Below, in pieces: positions 53,328-62,797 of a stretch of 64,000 bases of DNA. The DNA comes from an uncultured Acidimicrobiales bacterium. GTDB lineage: Bacteria; Actinomycetota; Acidimicrobiia; Acidimicrobiales; Bin134. Position 1 is the first letter of the stretch. Every line of letters begins with the position of its first letter. The notes under the pieces were generated by a model, which saw only the letters and a program-made list of their open reading frames with translations, was not told the DNA's origin and made no database searches. The stretch covers positions 3,659,076 to 3,723,075 of the forward strand of contig OX638344.1 in NCBI GenBank assembly GCA_951813555.1. Reading direction: 5' to 3'. Position numbers and translations under genes: made by a program.

Positions 53328-54346
53328 ACCATCGCGGCGATGCGCTCGGCGTGCTCGTCGAGCGATCCGAAGCAGGGGGTGAGCGCCCAGGCCCGTTTGA
53401 GGTAGAGGTGGGCGTCGATCTCCCAGGTGAAGCCCATGCCGCCGTGGATCTGAACGCAATCCTTGCCGTTGTGGTCAGCAGCTTCGGCGGCCAGGATGCG
53501 GGCTCCCGACACCGCTCGGACCAATTCCCGATGCTCGTGATCGCCTCGCGCGTCATGAGGGTCGATTGTGCATCCGTGGAAGTACAGATCGCCGCCGGGG
53601 TTCGCGGGCAGGCCAGGCCCCATCGTGGCGTCCATCACGCAGCCGGCGTAGTACAGGGCGGCTCGGGCCACCTCTTCCCGGCTGTACATGTCGGCGCACA
53701 TGTGCTTGACCGCCTGGAACTGGCCGATGGGCTTGCCGAACTGCTGGCGCTCCTGGGCATAGGACACGGCCAGCTCCCGGGCGCCGGTGGCCAGGCCGAC
53801 TTGGAGGGCCGAGCACAGGAACACCGCCCGGTTTGCCCACCCGTAGCATCCGCCCACCGCCTCGCCCTGGGGGAGCACGTCCACCCGCCCCACCGGAGTG
53901 AGCGGGTCCACTGAATGGGCCGCATCGATCGACAATTCGGCGGCGTCCACCCGCCACACCCCGTCGCCGTCGAGAACCAGCAAGGCGTCGATCACGTCGG
54001 GGTACTCCACCAATGCGGGCCCGGTGGGACGCTCGATGAAACCCACCACCGCATCGTCAACCACCTCCGCAGCCAACAGGGATCCCACCAGCGGCCCGGG
54101 AACCAGGGCCCGGCCCAGCTGCTCGAACACCAGACCAGCCTCGGCCCAGCCCAGTCCGACCCCGCCTTCGTCCTCGGGCACCAATAGCGAGAACACACCG
54201 GTTTCGGCCAGCTCAGCCCACAGTCGGCGATCCACCCCACCGCAGTCGGCAAGCCCCCGAACGGTGTCGATGTCGAAGCGGCCCTGGCACAGGTCCCGGA
54301 TGCCGTCGCACAACGCAACTTGGTCTTCAGTCAACTCAAAATCCAT
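53324..54346 (-). CDS. acyl-CoA dehydrogenase, smaller subunit of a pair
   Basis: 340 aa, ACAD fold: FELTEDQVALCDGIRDLCQG, ELAETGVFSLLVPEDEGGVG and QIHGGMGFTWEIDAHLYLKR. A stretch near GGDLYFHGCTIDPHDARGD looks like an insertion. It starts immediately after the stop of the next acyl-CoA dehydrogenase gene (TAG-ATG). Adjacent short/long ACADs often form alpha2beta2 enzymes in steroid degradation (as ChsE1-ChsE2), with one subunit inactive. Confidence 0.88.
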   Translation of the reverse strand: MDFELTEDQVALCDGIRDLCQGRFDIDTVRGLADCGGVDRRLWAELAETGVFSLLVPEDEGGVGLGWAEAGLVFEQLGRALVPGPLVGSLLAAEVVDDAVVGFIERPTGPALVEYPDVIDALLVLDGDGVWRVDAAELSIDAAHSVDPLTPVGRVDVLPQGEAVGGCYGWANRAVFLCSALQVGLATGARELAVSYAQERQQFGKPIGQFQAVKHMCADMYSREEVARAALYYAGCVMDATMGPGLPANPGGDLYFHGCTIDPHDARGDHEHRELVRAVSGARILAAEAADHNGKDCVQIHGGMGFTWEIDAHLYLKRAWALTPCFGSLDEHAERIAAMV

Positions 54347-55540
54347 CTACCGCTCCTTGGGCAAGCCCAGGATGCGCTCGCCGATGATGTTTCGTTGAAT
54401 CTCAGAGGTGCCGGCCGCGATCGAAAGGCTGAGGACGTACAGCCGGCTGGCCACCATATCGCCGCCGGTCTGCTCGTCACCGGCTTCGTCGCCAAACACC
54501 AGAGCCTCTCGCTCCAACAAGCGGTGGGCCAGTTCGGCCATGCGCTTCTTGACGTCGGCGTAGTAGAGCTTGAACACCGAGCCACCCGGTCCGGGCATTC
54601 CGGTGCGCTGGGCTTGCGACACGACCCGCTTGGTCAGCGCCCATAGAGCGTCGTATTCGACTTGGAGGCGGCCGAACTCCCGGCGTATTTCGTCGTCGTC
54701 CCAGGCAGAAGAACCGTTGCGGCAAATGTTGCGGGCGACGTCAGCCATGTCGGCCAATTGGTTCATGGTGCCGAGCAGCTCGCTGATGAACGCGGTGCCC
54801 CGCTCGAAGCTGAAGGTGACCATGGCCACTCGCCAGCCGTCGTTCTCGTCGCCCACCCGGTTCTCCACCGGAATGCGGACCTCGTCGAAGAACACCTCGC
54901 AAAACTCACTGGAACCGGCCACGGTGGTGATGGGCCTCACCTCGATGCCCGGCAGGTCCATGGGGCAGATCAGCCAGGTGATGCCCCGGTGCTTGGGGGC
55001 GTCGGGGTCGGTGCGCACCAGCAGCTCGCAGTAGTCGGCCACGTGGCCGAACGAAGTCCAGATCTTCTGGCCGGTTACCACGTAGTGGTTGCCGTCGCGT
55101 ATGGCCCGGGTGGACAGCGAGGCCAGGTCGGAACCCGCGTTGGGCTCGGAAAAGCCCTGGCACCACACCTCCTCGCCCTTCAACATGGCGGGCAAGTGGC
55201 GGGCCTGCTGTTCCGGTGTGGCCTCGAGAATGAGGGTGGGGCCGGCGTGGAGCTGGCCCACGAAGTTCATCCCCACGTAGGGGGCACCCATCCGGGTGGT
55301 CTCTTCCAAGAAGATCAGGTGCTCGGTGGGGGTGGACCCTCGGCCGCCGAACTCCGAGGGCCAGTTGATGCCCGCATACCCGGCGTCGTACAGCATCCGC
55401 TGCCAGCCGGTGTCCCACTCCCGACGGGCGGGCCAATCGTCGCTGTCCGGCGGGTCGCCCAGAGTGGGAAGCACGTCGGTGAGCCAGTCGCGCAGCTGAT
55501 CGCGGAACGCGACCTCGTCTGCGGTGAATCGAATATCCAT
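54347..55540 (-). CDS. acyl-CoA dehydrogenase, larger subunit of a pair
   Basis: 397 aa, complete ACAD: GYAGINWPSEFGGRGSTPTE, CQGFSEPNAGSDLASLSTRA, VTGQKIWTSFGHVADYCELL and GTSEIQRNIIGERILGLPK. Likely carries the active FAD site for the heteromer with the gene directly downstream. It desaturates an acyl-CoA side chain or ring CoA ester. Confidence 0.92.
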   Translation of the reverse strand: MDIRFTADEVAFRDQLRDWLTDVLPTLGDPPDSDDWPARREWDTGWQRMLYDAGYAGINWPSEFGGRGSTPTEHLIFLEETTRMGAPYVGMNFVGQLHAGPTLILEATPEQQARHLPAMLKGEEVWCQGFSEPNAGSDLASLSTRAIRDGNHYVVTGQKIWTSFGHVADYCELLVRTDPDAPKHRGITWLICPMDLPGIEVRPITTVAGSSEFCEVFFDEVRIPVENRVGDENDGWRVAMVTFSFERGTAFISELLGTMNQLADMADVARNICRNGSSAWDDDEIRREFGRLQVEYDALWALTKRVVSQAQRTGMPGPGGSVFKLYYADVKKRMAELAHRLLEREALVFGDEAGDEQTGGDMVASRLYVLSLSIAAGTSEIQRNIIGERILGLPKER

Positions 55541-55561
55541 CGGCAGCGATGGTACCGACCC

Positions 55562-56080
55562 TCAGAGGAGCGGCAGTAGTTGGTCCATCAGAGTGTCGAT
55601 CTCTTGGGCGCAGGCCACGAACTCGCTGTCCTCTCCCCCACCGGGGTCGACCACCTCCTCATCTCGGGGCACCTTCGCTTCGGCCAGGTTGAGCGCGGCC
55701 ACCCGCTGGGCGAGCGGTGCGGGGCCGGGCTTCAACTCGGCCACCAGGCGCTTGATGGTGGCGGTTCGGGCGGCCGCCTCGGAATGGATTCGGCGAACAT
55801 AATCCACGTGCTCGGGGGAGAAGGCCACAATGAGATCTGCATCATGAACATCAGCGGCAGTGAGCTGGTGGCTGCGATGGGTTCCGTCGGCCAATCCCAG
55901 GGTGTCCAGAGCCCGACGGGTCCTCCCGCTCATGGGCAGACCCTCGATGCTGTGGGTACCTGCGCCGACGAAACGCACTTCGTCTGTGCGGTCCCGGCCT
56001 ATGACGGTTGCCATCACGGAGCGAGCGGCGTTGCCGGTACACAGCATCACTACCACCGGTCGGTTATCAGAAACGCTCAT
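55562..56080 (-). CDS. low-molecular-weight phosphatase / arsenate-reductase-like protein
   Basis: 172 aa with the P-loop VMLCTGNAARSVMA (Cys14, Arg20) of the LMW tyrosine phosphatase family, which also includes mycothiol- and thioredoxin-linked arsenate reductases. The general acid Asp is not obvious (DPGGGEDSEF is a candidate). The start overlaps the thioesterase stop by ATGA. Substrate uncertain. Confidence 0.8.
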   Translation of the reverse strand: MSVSDNRPVVVMLCTGNAARSVMATVIGRDRTDEVRFVGAGTHSIEGLPMSGRTRRALDTLGLADGTHRSHQLTAADVHDADLIVAFSPEHVDYVRRIHSEAAARTATIKRLVAELKPGPAPLAQRVAALNLAEAKVPRDEEVVDPGGGEDSEFVACAQEIDTLMDQLLPLL

Positions 56081-56484
56081 CGACCATCAGAGGCGGGTCG
56101 CACGAACAGGCCTTCGGCCTCAGCAGTGAGAACGCCATCGGCATGGCACTGGCCCGCGGCGGTGACCCGCCGGCTACGGGCGTCGGTCACCTTGCCGGTG
56201 AGAACCAGATCCGTGCTGAGCGGTGTAAGCGACCGATACCGAACGGTCAGCCGGCCGGTGAAGGTCCCCTTGCTGCCGGTCAACCGGTATGGGAGAACTC
56301 CCAGGAGATTGTCGAACATGGCGGCCAAGTACCCGCCGTGGACGCTGCCTGGAGGACCCTGGTAGTCCTCGCCCAGGTTCACCACCGCAGCGATGGTGGG
56401 ACGTCCGAATTCGTCGACGTCGTAGCTCACTTCCAGTGCGGGGGGCAGCAAAACAGGGGCTCGGAGCTGCCTCGGCGCACTCAC
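56077..56484 (-). CDS. PaaI-type hotdog thioesterase
   Basis: 135-aa hotdog protein: PPGSVHGGYLAAMFDNLLGV is the active-site region (HGG with later Asp), followed by FTGRLTVRYRSLTPLSTDLV. It hydrolyses acyl-CoA, probably recycling CoA from stalled intermediates. GTG 56484 overlaps the SRPBCC stop by GTGA; longer starts lie inside that gene. Confidence 0.87.
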   Translation of the reverse strand: MSAPRQLRAPVLLPPALEVSYDVDEFGRPTIAAVVNLGEDYQGPPGSVHGGYLAAMFDNLLGVLPYRLTGSKGTFTGRLTVRYRSLTPLSTDLVLTGKVTDARSRRVTAAGQCHADGVLTAEAEGLFVRPASDGR

Positions 56485-56930
56485 GCCGATTGGGCTCGGC
56501 GGGCGGCCTCCTCGGCGATGCCGGCAGCCATCTTGGCCGTTGCCGAGCCCATGATCTGGCGCATGATCCCGCCGGTCAGCGGGATGACAGTCTCGAACCA
56601 GGAGTCCCAATGAAGAGTGCAGCCGCTGCCGTCGTCGTTGGCCACCAGCAGCAGATCCGACCGGCAGTTGCGCACCGGCATCGGAATGGTCAGTACCCGA
56701 TACGCCATGCGGTTGGGCGGGTCGAAGGTGGTGATCTCCTCGCGGGTGCGCACCGGACCGATGTGAAAAACCCGGATTGCGCCAACGCCGTTGCGTTCAG
56801 GCGAGCCCTTGACCTCCAGGTCGACTACGGAGCGGGGAACCCAACGGGCATACAGCTCATGGTCGGCCATAACCTCCCAAGCCACTTCTTGGGGGGCGGC
56901 AATCGGTGTGGATGAAGAAATGGTTTGCAT
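56481..56930 (-). CDS. SRPBCC (polyketide cyclase/START-like) protein
   Basis: 149 aa, a helix-grip fold for hydrophobic ligands: APQEVAWEVMADHELYARWV at the start, FDPPNRMAYRVL and the long C-terminal helix IMRQIMGSATAKMAAGIAEE. Could bind a lipid or steroid intermediate. Lies between the ABC ATPase and the thioesterase with overlapping ends, so it is in one operon. Confidence 0.85.
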   Translation of the reverse strand: MQTISSSTPIAAPQEVAWEVMADHELYARWVPRSVVDLEVKGSPERNGVGAIRVFHIGPVRTREEITTFDPPNRMAYRVLTIPMPVRNCRSDLLLVANDDGSGCTLHWDSWFETVIPLTGGIMRQIMGSATAKMAAGIAEEAARRAQSA

Positions 56931-56942
56931 GAGCGATGAGTT

Positions 56943-57752
56943 CTAACCCAGGTAGGCGTCGCGCACGGCCGAGTTGTTGCGAACCTCTTCCGGCGACCCT
57001 TCCCCAATCACCTGTCCCAGGTTCAGCACGGTGATCAGATCGCACTGGGCCATGACGAAGGCCACGTCGTGTTCCACCAACAGCACCGAGCACTGGTCTT
57101 CTGACCGGATGGTCTGGATGATCTCGCCGAGCTGGTCGGCCTCATCGTGTTCGATGCCTGACGTGGGCTCGTCCAGCAACAGGAGTTTGGGACGGGACAC
57201 GATGGCCCGGCCTAGCTCCACCATGCGGGCTCGGGCGATAGGCAACTCCCCCGCCGGGGTGTCTCGGATGTCACTTAGGCCGCAAAGCTCCAGCACCTGG
57301 TCCACTCGTTGGCGCCTTTCCGCTTCGATCCGGCGGCGGGCGGGCCAAGCAACCAGATCGGCGGCGATTCCCCCACCGCCCCCCTCCCACTCCAGGGCCG
57401 ACAGCACGTTGTCGGCCACTGACAGCCAACCGAATGGCTGCTGGCGCTGAAAGGTGCGGCGAATGCCCATACGGGCTCGCGAGGTGGCCGGGCGCCCGGT
57501 CAGCTCCTCGCCTTCCAGCCGGATGGAGCCGGCTGCGGGGGTGTTCACTCCAGTGATGCTGTCGAACAGGGTGGTCTTGCCCGCGCCGTTGGGCCCGATG
57601 AGACCCCTGACCTGGCCGGACGGCACCGACATGGTCACATTGTCCACCGCCACCACTCCGCCGAAGCGCACGGTGACCCCCTCAACCGCCAAGAGGGGCT
57701 GGTCTGGACCGGCGGGTCGCTCAGCCACCGCGGTGGCACCCTCTGTGCTCAT
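56943..57752 (-). CDS. ABC transporter ATP-binding protein (LivG type)
   Basis: 269 aa. Walker A GPNGAGKTTLFDSITG, Walker B KLLLLDEPTSG, and the LivG end SPEEVRNNSAVRDAYLG. The signature loop is unusual: LPIARARMVELGRAI instead of LSxGQxR. ATG 57752 is chosen, seven bases after TAGCGT; GTG 57761 is also in frame. It would power uptake together with permeases and a binding protein like that at 52038. Confidence 0.9.
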   Translation of the reverse strand: MSTEGATAVAERPAGPDQPLLAVEGVTVRFGGVVAVDNVTMSVPSGQVRGLIGPNGAGKTTLFDSITGVNTPAAGSIRLEGEELTGRPATSRARMGIRRTFQRQQPFGWLSVADNVLSALEWEGGGGGIAADLVAWPARRRIEAERRQRVDQVLELCGLSDIRDTPAGELPIARARMVELGRAIVSRPKLLLLDEPTSGIEHDEADQLGEIIQTIRSEDQCSVLLVEHDVAFVMAQCDLITVLNLGQVIGEGSPEEVRNNSAVRDAYLG

Positions 57753-57770
57753 CTCGGCCACGCTACTAGG

Positions 57771-58640
57771 TCACAACAGGGAGATCACCGAGTCGGCGAC
57801 CGCTGCCATCGTGTCACGCTTGAACTCAACCGAGGACGTGGCCAACCCATGGCTGAACAGCCAGGGAACGACGTTTAGGTCTGTAACCCCCAACTGGATG
57901 AGGCGCTCCACATCAGCAAGTGTCGGCGCCTCGTTGAGCGCCATCAAGATGCGGTAATCGGCCCGGTCGGCGGTGCCGGCCTCCTGGCGGGCAGCATTGA
58001 GTTGACCCACCATGACCTCAAGTTCGTCGATCTCGAAGTTGATGCCCAGCCAACCGTCCCAGCGGGCTGCCCGACGCAATGCGGGCTTGGAGACACCGCC
58101 GATGAGGACCGGCACCGGCTCGGTGGGCACCGGTTCCATCTGTACCGGTGGGAAGTCGTAGAACTCCCCGGAGTGGCTCACCATGCCTCCTCCTAGGAAC
58201 TTCCTCAGCACCTCCAGCATCTCGTCGGTGTGGCGACCCCGGCGGTGGAAGTCTTGGCCCGTGAGCAGAAACTCGTCCTTCATCCAGCCCACGCCCGCGC
58301 CCAGCTCCACCCGGTTGTCGCTGAACACCGCCGCAGTGGAGATCAGCTTGGCCACCGAGAACACCTCCCGAAGCGGGGGTATGTACACCAGCGGCATGAA
58401 TCGCAGCGTGGTCGTGTGCTGGGCTAGCGCTGCGGCGGTCATCCAAACATCGGGGAAATCGGTATTGGGGTCCCACCAGATGCTGCCGTCTTCGGAATAG
58501 GGGTAGGGCGCTTCGATGTTCTGCGGTGTGACCAGGTGGTCGGCGGTGGTCAGGCCGGTGAACCCCAGCTCTTCGGCCGCCACCGCAATGTCGACCAACT
58601 GTTCTGTTTCCGCGAATGCGATGCTCTGCCAAATACGCAT
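57771..58640 (-). CDS. LLM-class F420/flavin-dependent oxidoreductase
   Basis: 289 aa, closely patterned on the gene at 14020-14871: IAFAETEQLVDIAVAAEELG, GFTGLTTADHLVTPQN, VELGAGVGWMKDEFLLTGQD and VLIGGVSKPALRRAARWDG. GGAGGG precedes the ATG. Lies between the transporter ATPase and the acyl-CoA dehydrogenase pair, so likely acts on a catabolic intermediate. Confidence 0.87.
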   Translation of the reverse strand: MRIWQSIAFAETEQLVDIAVAAEELGFTGLTTADHLVTPQNIEAPYPYSEDGSIWWDPNTDFPDVWMTAAALAQHTTTLRFMPLVYIPPLREVFSVAKLISTAAVFSDNRVELGAGVGWMKDEFLLTGQDFHRRGRHTDEMLEVLRKFLGGGMVSHSGEFYDFPPVQMEPVPTEPVPVLIGGVSKPALRRAARWDGWLGINFEIDELEVMVGQLNAARQEAGTADRADYRILMALNEAPTLADVERLIQLGVTDLNVVPWLFSHGLATSSVEFKRDTMAAVADSVISLL

Positions 58641-58714
58641 AAGGCCCTCCGTCGATGCTCAGTCGCCGCAGCGTAACCGGCCTGGCGATCAGCAGGCCCG
58701 ATTGCCGGCAGCCA

Positions 58715-59695
58715 TCAGATGCCTAAAGCGACCGCGATTCGGTTCCGGTGCCAGGCGGCATCGCCCCAGGCGGCCGACAGGGCCCAGCCCCGCTTCATCC
58801 ACAGGTGCAGGTCGTATTCGTAGGTGTAGCCAATGGCGCCGTGGCACTGGAGGGCGGTGCGGGAAGCCAGGTCGACTGCTTCGGAGGCCAAGGCCTTGGC
58901 CAGCGAAACGTCCCGGCTGCGGTCGGGGTCGCCGACGGCAATGCACCAGGCGGCATGGCGAGCGGCGGGGCGGGCAAACTCGATCTTGAGAGCGGCGTTG
59001 GCCAGGTGGTGTTTGACCGCCTGGTAACTGCCCACCGGCTTGCCGAACTGGTAGCGCTGGGCCACATACTCCACGGTGGCGTCCAGTAAGTACTGGGCCA
59101 CCCCGACGCACTGAGCGGCCGCCGCGGCGGCGGCACGGTCGAAGGCCAACGCGGGATCGGTGTCGATAACGACGGCCTCTCCGTCCACCTCGAACAGGCG
59201 TCGCGATCCGTCCACCGATCGGTGCTCGACCAGCGTTGCTTCGTCTACCGGAACTGCCCGAACTTGCTCGCCGATGAGAAACACCAGATCGCAGGTTGCC
59301 GCCCCAACCGCGTAACCCTGGTCGGTGCCCGCGCCCAGGATTGCCTCCCCGGATGCAGCCCGCTCCAACCAGGCTTCGGCGACCGGCCCGCCCGCTGCGG
59401 CCAGCGTGGGAATTCCCACCGCAGTGTGCTCCAGCAAGGGCTCGGGCAGCGCTGCCCGGCCAGCCTCCTCCAACAGCAGCACCAGGTCGGTCTCATCCAT
59501 GCCCAAACCGCCAGCCGACTCGGGGGCGGTCATGCCCACCACGCCCATCTCAACCAGCGCAGCCCATAGGCCATTGGTGCGGCCGGAGTCGTTCTCCCAG
59601 GCGGCTCTGACCACCTCCGGTGGGCATTCGTTGGCCAGAAAGTCCCGCATCGCCTCCTGGAACATGATCTGGTCGTCGCTGAACGAGAAATCCAC
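58715..59695 (-). CDS. acyl-CoA dehydrogenase, smaller subunit of a pair
   Basis: 326 aa: FSFSDDQIMFQEAMRDFLAN, VVGMTAPESAGGLGMDETDL, QYLLDATVEYVAQRYQFGKP and CHGAIGYTYEYDLHLWMKRG. It begins 2 bp after the larger acyl-CoA dehydrogenase gene, repeating the arrangement at 53324-55540. Shorter, divergent ACADs in such pairs often lack the base and serve as structural subunits. Confidence 0.9.
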   Translation of the reverse strand: MDFSFSDDQIMFQEAMRDFLANECPPEVVRAAWENDSGRTNGLWAALVEMGVVGMTAPESAGGLGMDETDLVLLLEEAGRAALPEPLLEHTAVGIPTLAAAGGPVAEAWLERAASGEAILGAGTDQGYAVGAATCDLVFLIGEQVRAVPVDEATLVEHRSVDGSRRLFEVDGEAVVIDTDPALAFDRAAAAAAAQCVGVAQYLLDATVEYVAQRYQFGKPVGSYQAVKHHLANAALKIEFARPAARHAAWCIAVGDPDRSRDVSLAKALASEAVDLASRTALQCHGAIGYTYEYDLHLWMKRGWALSAAWGDAAWHRNRIAVALGI

Positions 59696-59697
59696 GC

Positions 59698-60840
59698 CTA
59701 CCGCCTCGGAAGTCCCAGAACTCGCTCAGAGATGATGTTTCTCTGGATCTCGTTGGTGCCGGCATAGATCGGGCCGGACAGGGCGAACACGTAGCCGTCC
59801 ATCCACGAGCTGTCGGCCCGCTCCCCGTCGCGGCCCATCAGCCGGAGGGCGGTGGCGTGCAGCTCCACGTCGAGCTCCGACCAGAGCACCTTCATGAAGC
59901 TGGCCTCTGAGCCGATGGGAGAGCCGCCCCGCAGGCGGGCCTCGGTGGCGTAGGTCTGCCAGCGGTAGGCCTGAGCCCCCATCCAAGCGCCCACCACCTG
60001 ATCGCGGCGGTCCAGATCGGGGCCACGGCTGTCGGCAATCTCCCGGTAGAGGCCCACCAGCCGGTCGGCAGCGGCCATGAACCGGCCCGGCGCCCTCAGA
60101 TTCAGCCCCCGTTCGCTGCCGGTAGTGGCCATGGCCACCGCCCAGCCCTCGCCCTCGCCCCCCAGCAGGTAGCGCTCGTGAACCCGGGCGCAGTCGAAGA
60201 ACAGTTCGGCAAAGCCGGGCTCGCCGTCCAAGCGGCCGATGGCCCGGGCTTCTAGGCCCTGGGTGTCGACAGGAACCAGCAGATAGCTCAGCCCGGCATG
60301 GCGCTCTGAGTCGGGGTCGGAACGCACCAGACAGAAGAACCAGTCGGCAAACGCCCCCCGGGAGCACCAGGTCTTCTGACCGTCGATCACGAAGAATTCG
60401 CCGTCGCGTTGGGCCTTGGTCTTGATCCCAGCCAAGTCCGACCCGGCATCGGGCTCCGACCAGCCCTGGGCCCAAATCTCGTCGCCCCGGGCCATGGGCC
60501 GCAGAAAACGGTCCTGCTGCTCGGGAGTGCCGAAATCGAAGATGGTAGGGGCCAACAGGCTTACCCCGTTGGACGAGACCCGTCCCGGCGCCCCTGACGC
60601 CCAGTACTCCTCCTCGAAGATCAGCCACTCCACCAGAGACGCCTCCCGGCCGCCGAAGCGCTCGGGCCACGACACCACCGCCCACCGGGCGTCGAACAAT
60701 ATGTGCTCCCACTCCCGGTGCTCCTCAAAACCACCGGGAGTGTCCATCGAAGCCAGCGGCTCCGCGGGCACGTTCTCGGCCAGCCAAGTGCGGGCCTCGT
60801 CTCGGAACTCCTCTTCCGCCGGGGTGAACGACAAATCCAT
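59698..60840 (-). CDS. acyl-CoA dehydrogenase, larger subunit of a pair
   Basis: 380 aa: VVSWPERFGGREASLVEWLI, AQGWSEPDAGSDLAGIKTKA, IDGQKTWCSRGAFADWFFCL and GTNEIQRNIISERVLGLPR. Probably the FAD-active partner of the next gene. Situated just downstream of ipdC-like, in the same direction as ipdABC. Confidence 0.92.
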   Translation of the reverse strand: MDLSFTPAEEEFRDEARTWLAENVPAEPLASMDTPGGFEEHREWEHILFDARWAVVSWPERFGGREASLVEWLIFEEEYWASGAPGRVSSNGVSLLAPTIFDFGTPEQQDRFLRPMARGDEIWAQGWSEPDAGSDLAGIKTKAQRDGEFFVIDGQKTWCSRGAFADWFFCLVRSDPDSERHAGLSYLLVPVDTQGLEARAIGRLDGEPGFAELFFDCARVHERYLLGGEGEGWAVAMATTGSERGLNLRAPGRFMAAADRLVGLYREIADSRGPDLDRRDQVVGAWMGAQAYRWQTYATEARLRGGSPIGSEASFMKVLWSELDVELHATALRLMGRDGERADSSWMDGYVFALSGPIYAGTNEIQRNIISERVLGLPRR

Positions 60841-60852
60841 CAGCGCAGAACT

Positions 60853-61938
60853 CTACGGAGAATCAGGCGCTGGGCCCGAACCGGCCAGGCGGTCCAAGAC
60901 CTCTATGGCCTCGGCGATGATCGAGTCGATGATCTCCTGGCAGCTGGGAAGGGCGTCGATGTTGCCCACCACTTGGCCGGTGGGGAGGATCCCGACTTCG
61001 GGGTGGCCGTCCACCATGGCGGCCTTGGTCATCATGGGGGCGTTGGCCGCCATGGCCATTTGAGCCCAGGTGAGGTCCAAGCTGCGACGCATAGCCAATC
61101 CCTCGGACAGCAGTTGGCGGTAGCCCACTCCGGTGAGGGCTCGGAACTTGAGCGCGTTGCGGGCGGCCCGGATGAACGACAGCGGTCCCGAGCGCTCCAG
61201 CCGGGAGACCACGTCGGTGTTGATCACCCTCTGGGGAACGCCATCGACTGCAGTGGTGACCACCGTGCCGGTGAGCTTGGTGTCCAGATAGACGGCCTTC
61301 ACGTGGTCGGGGACGTCGCTGTCGGACGACAAGAGGAATCGGGTGCCCATGGCAACCCCGTCGGCCCCGAAGGCCAGGGCGGCGGCCAGCGAGCGTCCGT
61401 CCACCATGCCCCCGGCGGCAATGACCGGGATATCCACCGTGTCGACGACCGCGGGCAACAGCAAGGAGGTGGCGATGGGGCCGGTGTGGCCCCCGCCCTC
61501 TGCCCCTTGGGCAATCACCGCGTCGACCCCCCACTCGGCCACCTTCTCGGCGTGGCGGGGAGCACCGATGGTGGGAACCACCACCACGCCGGCGTCCTTC
61601 AGTTTCTTGACGATGGCTTCGCCGGGGGCCTGGGCGAAGCTGGCCACCGGAATCCCCGCAGCGATGATGTGGTCAACCCGTTGGTCGATGTCGGCGGCAT
61701 CTGTGCGGAGATTCACCCCAAAAGGCCGGTCGGTGGCGGCGGCCACTGCGCTGATGGTCTCCACCATCTGACTGAACGTCAAGGGCGCGGCCGCAATGAT
61801 GCCCAGACCGCCGGCATTGGATGTGGCTGCGGTTAGCCGGGCCCCGGAAACCCAGCCCATGCCGGTCTGCACGATGGGGTGCTCCACCCCGAACAGCTCG
61901 CACGCCCGAGTCCGCAAGCGGGGGTCAGCTGTCACCAT
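60853..61938 (-). CDS. ipdC: NPD-family flavin enzyme, IpdC-like
   Basis: 361-aa TIM-barrel FMN protein of the nitronate monooxygenase superfamily: GVEHPIVQTGMGWVSGARLT, SNAGGLGIIAAAPLTF, QGAEGGGHTGPIATSLLLP and IPVIAAGGMVDGRSLAAALA. Directly next to ipdA and ipdB homologues, as in the mycobacterial cholesterol cluster (Rv3551-3553), where IpdC is a reductase of a bicyclic CoA ester. Confidence 0.8.
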   Translation of the reverse strand: MVTADPRLRTRACELFGVEHPIVQTGMGWVSGARLTAATSNAGGLGIIAAAPLTFSQMVETISAVAAATDRPFGVNLRTDAADIDQRVDHIIAAGIPVASFAQAPGEAIVKKLKDAGVVVVPTIGAPRHAEKVAEWGVDAVIAQGAEGGGHTGPIATSLLLPAVVDTVDIPVIAAGGMVDGRSLAAALAFGADGVAMGTRFLLSSDSDVPDHVKAVYLDTKLTGTVVTTAVDGVPQRVINTDVVSRLERSGPLSFIRAARNALKFRALTGVGYRQLLSEGLAMRRSLDLTWAQMAMAANAPMMTKAAMVDGHPEVGILPTGQVVGNIDALPSCQEIIDSIIAEAIEVLDRLAGSGPAPDSP

Positions 61939-61983
61939 AGAAACCCCTTGAATCGAATACGGGGGCCCGCGCTCATCCGGAGC

Positions 61984-62763
61984 TCAGCGGAACTCGGCTT
62001 TGCGGGCGCCGCCCGGGTCGAGCACCTCGCGGATCAAATACAGTTCTTCGTCGGTGGGCAGCCGAGTCTCGGCTGCATCGTCGGTACCGGCCAGTTCGAA
62101 GGCGGTGGCCTCCACCACCTGCTCCACCGTCACACCGGGGTGGAGCGAGGCGATCCTCATGCGGTTGTCGTCGGTCTGGAAGTCGAACACTCCCAGGTTG
62201 GACACCACGCGGCGCACCTCGTGGTAGCGGTTGCCCGGCGAGCCAATCTCACGCATCCGGTCGTATCCCGGTCCCGACACCACGTCCACCGAGGCCACGA
62301 AAGAGCGCGTTGAGTGGTTGGGCACCCAGTAGCTGGTGGGGTGGTTGATCAGGTTGCCGGGGGCGCCCCGCAGGCCGAGCAATTGAGCCTTGGGCTGGCG
62401 GAAGTCGCCGATGGCGGCGATGTTCTGGTTGCCCCACTGGTCGATCTGGCTGGCCCCCATCATCACGTGGCGCTTGCCCGACCACACGATGTCGAACACA
62501 GTGCGGTAGGGCACCCACGACTCCACCACCTTGGGGGCGTCGGGATCGCCCACCGGAAAGTCGTTGGCGGGCAGCACCGACACGGTGTCGGTGTACACCA
62601 AGTCGGGTTCGAATGTGGCCCGGGCCAGCCGTCCGCCCACGATGGGCACGGTCCCGATGGGATTGCACAGGATCTCGCCGTCGCCCCGGAAGGCCTCGGC
62701 GCAGGCCATCACACAGATCTCATCGATGGTGGCTTCGGCGGTGACTTGCTCGCTATTGCTCAT
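61984..62763 (-). CDS. ipdB: IpdB-like subunit of the ring-opening hydrolase
   Basis: 259 aa, CoA-transferase beta-type fold. It contains CNPIGTVPIVGGRLARATF, RHVMMGASQIDQWGNQNIAA, LRGAPGNLINHPTSYWVPNH and EVRRVVSNLGVFDFQTDDN. In mycobacteria IpdA/IpdB hydrolytically opens the last steroid ring. It follows ipdA after a 34-bp gap in the same direction. Confidence 0.85.
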   Translation of the reverse strand: MSNSEQVTAEATIDEICVMACAEAFRGDGEILCNPIGTVPIVGGRLARATFEPDLVYTDTVSVLPANDFPVGDPDAPKVVESWVPYRTVFDIVWSGKRHVMMGASQIDQWGNQNIAAIGDFRQPKAQLLGLRGAPGNLINHPTSYWVPNHSTRSFVASVDVVSGPGYDRMREIGSPGNRYHEVRRVVSNLGVFDFQTDDNRMRIASLHPGVTVEQVVEATAFELAGTDDAAETRLPTDEELYLIREVLDPGGARKAEFR

Positions 62764-62797
62764 GATCGGGCCTCAGGGCTGCTCAATCGTTTCGTGC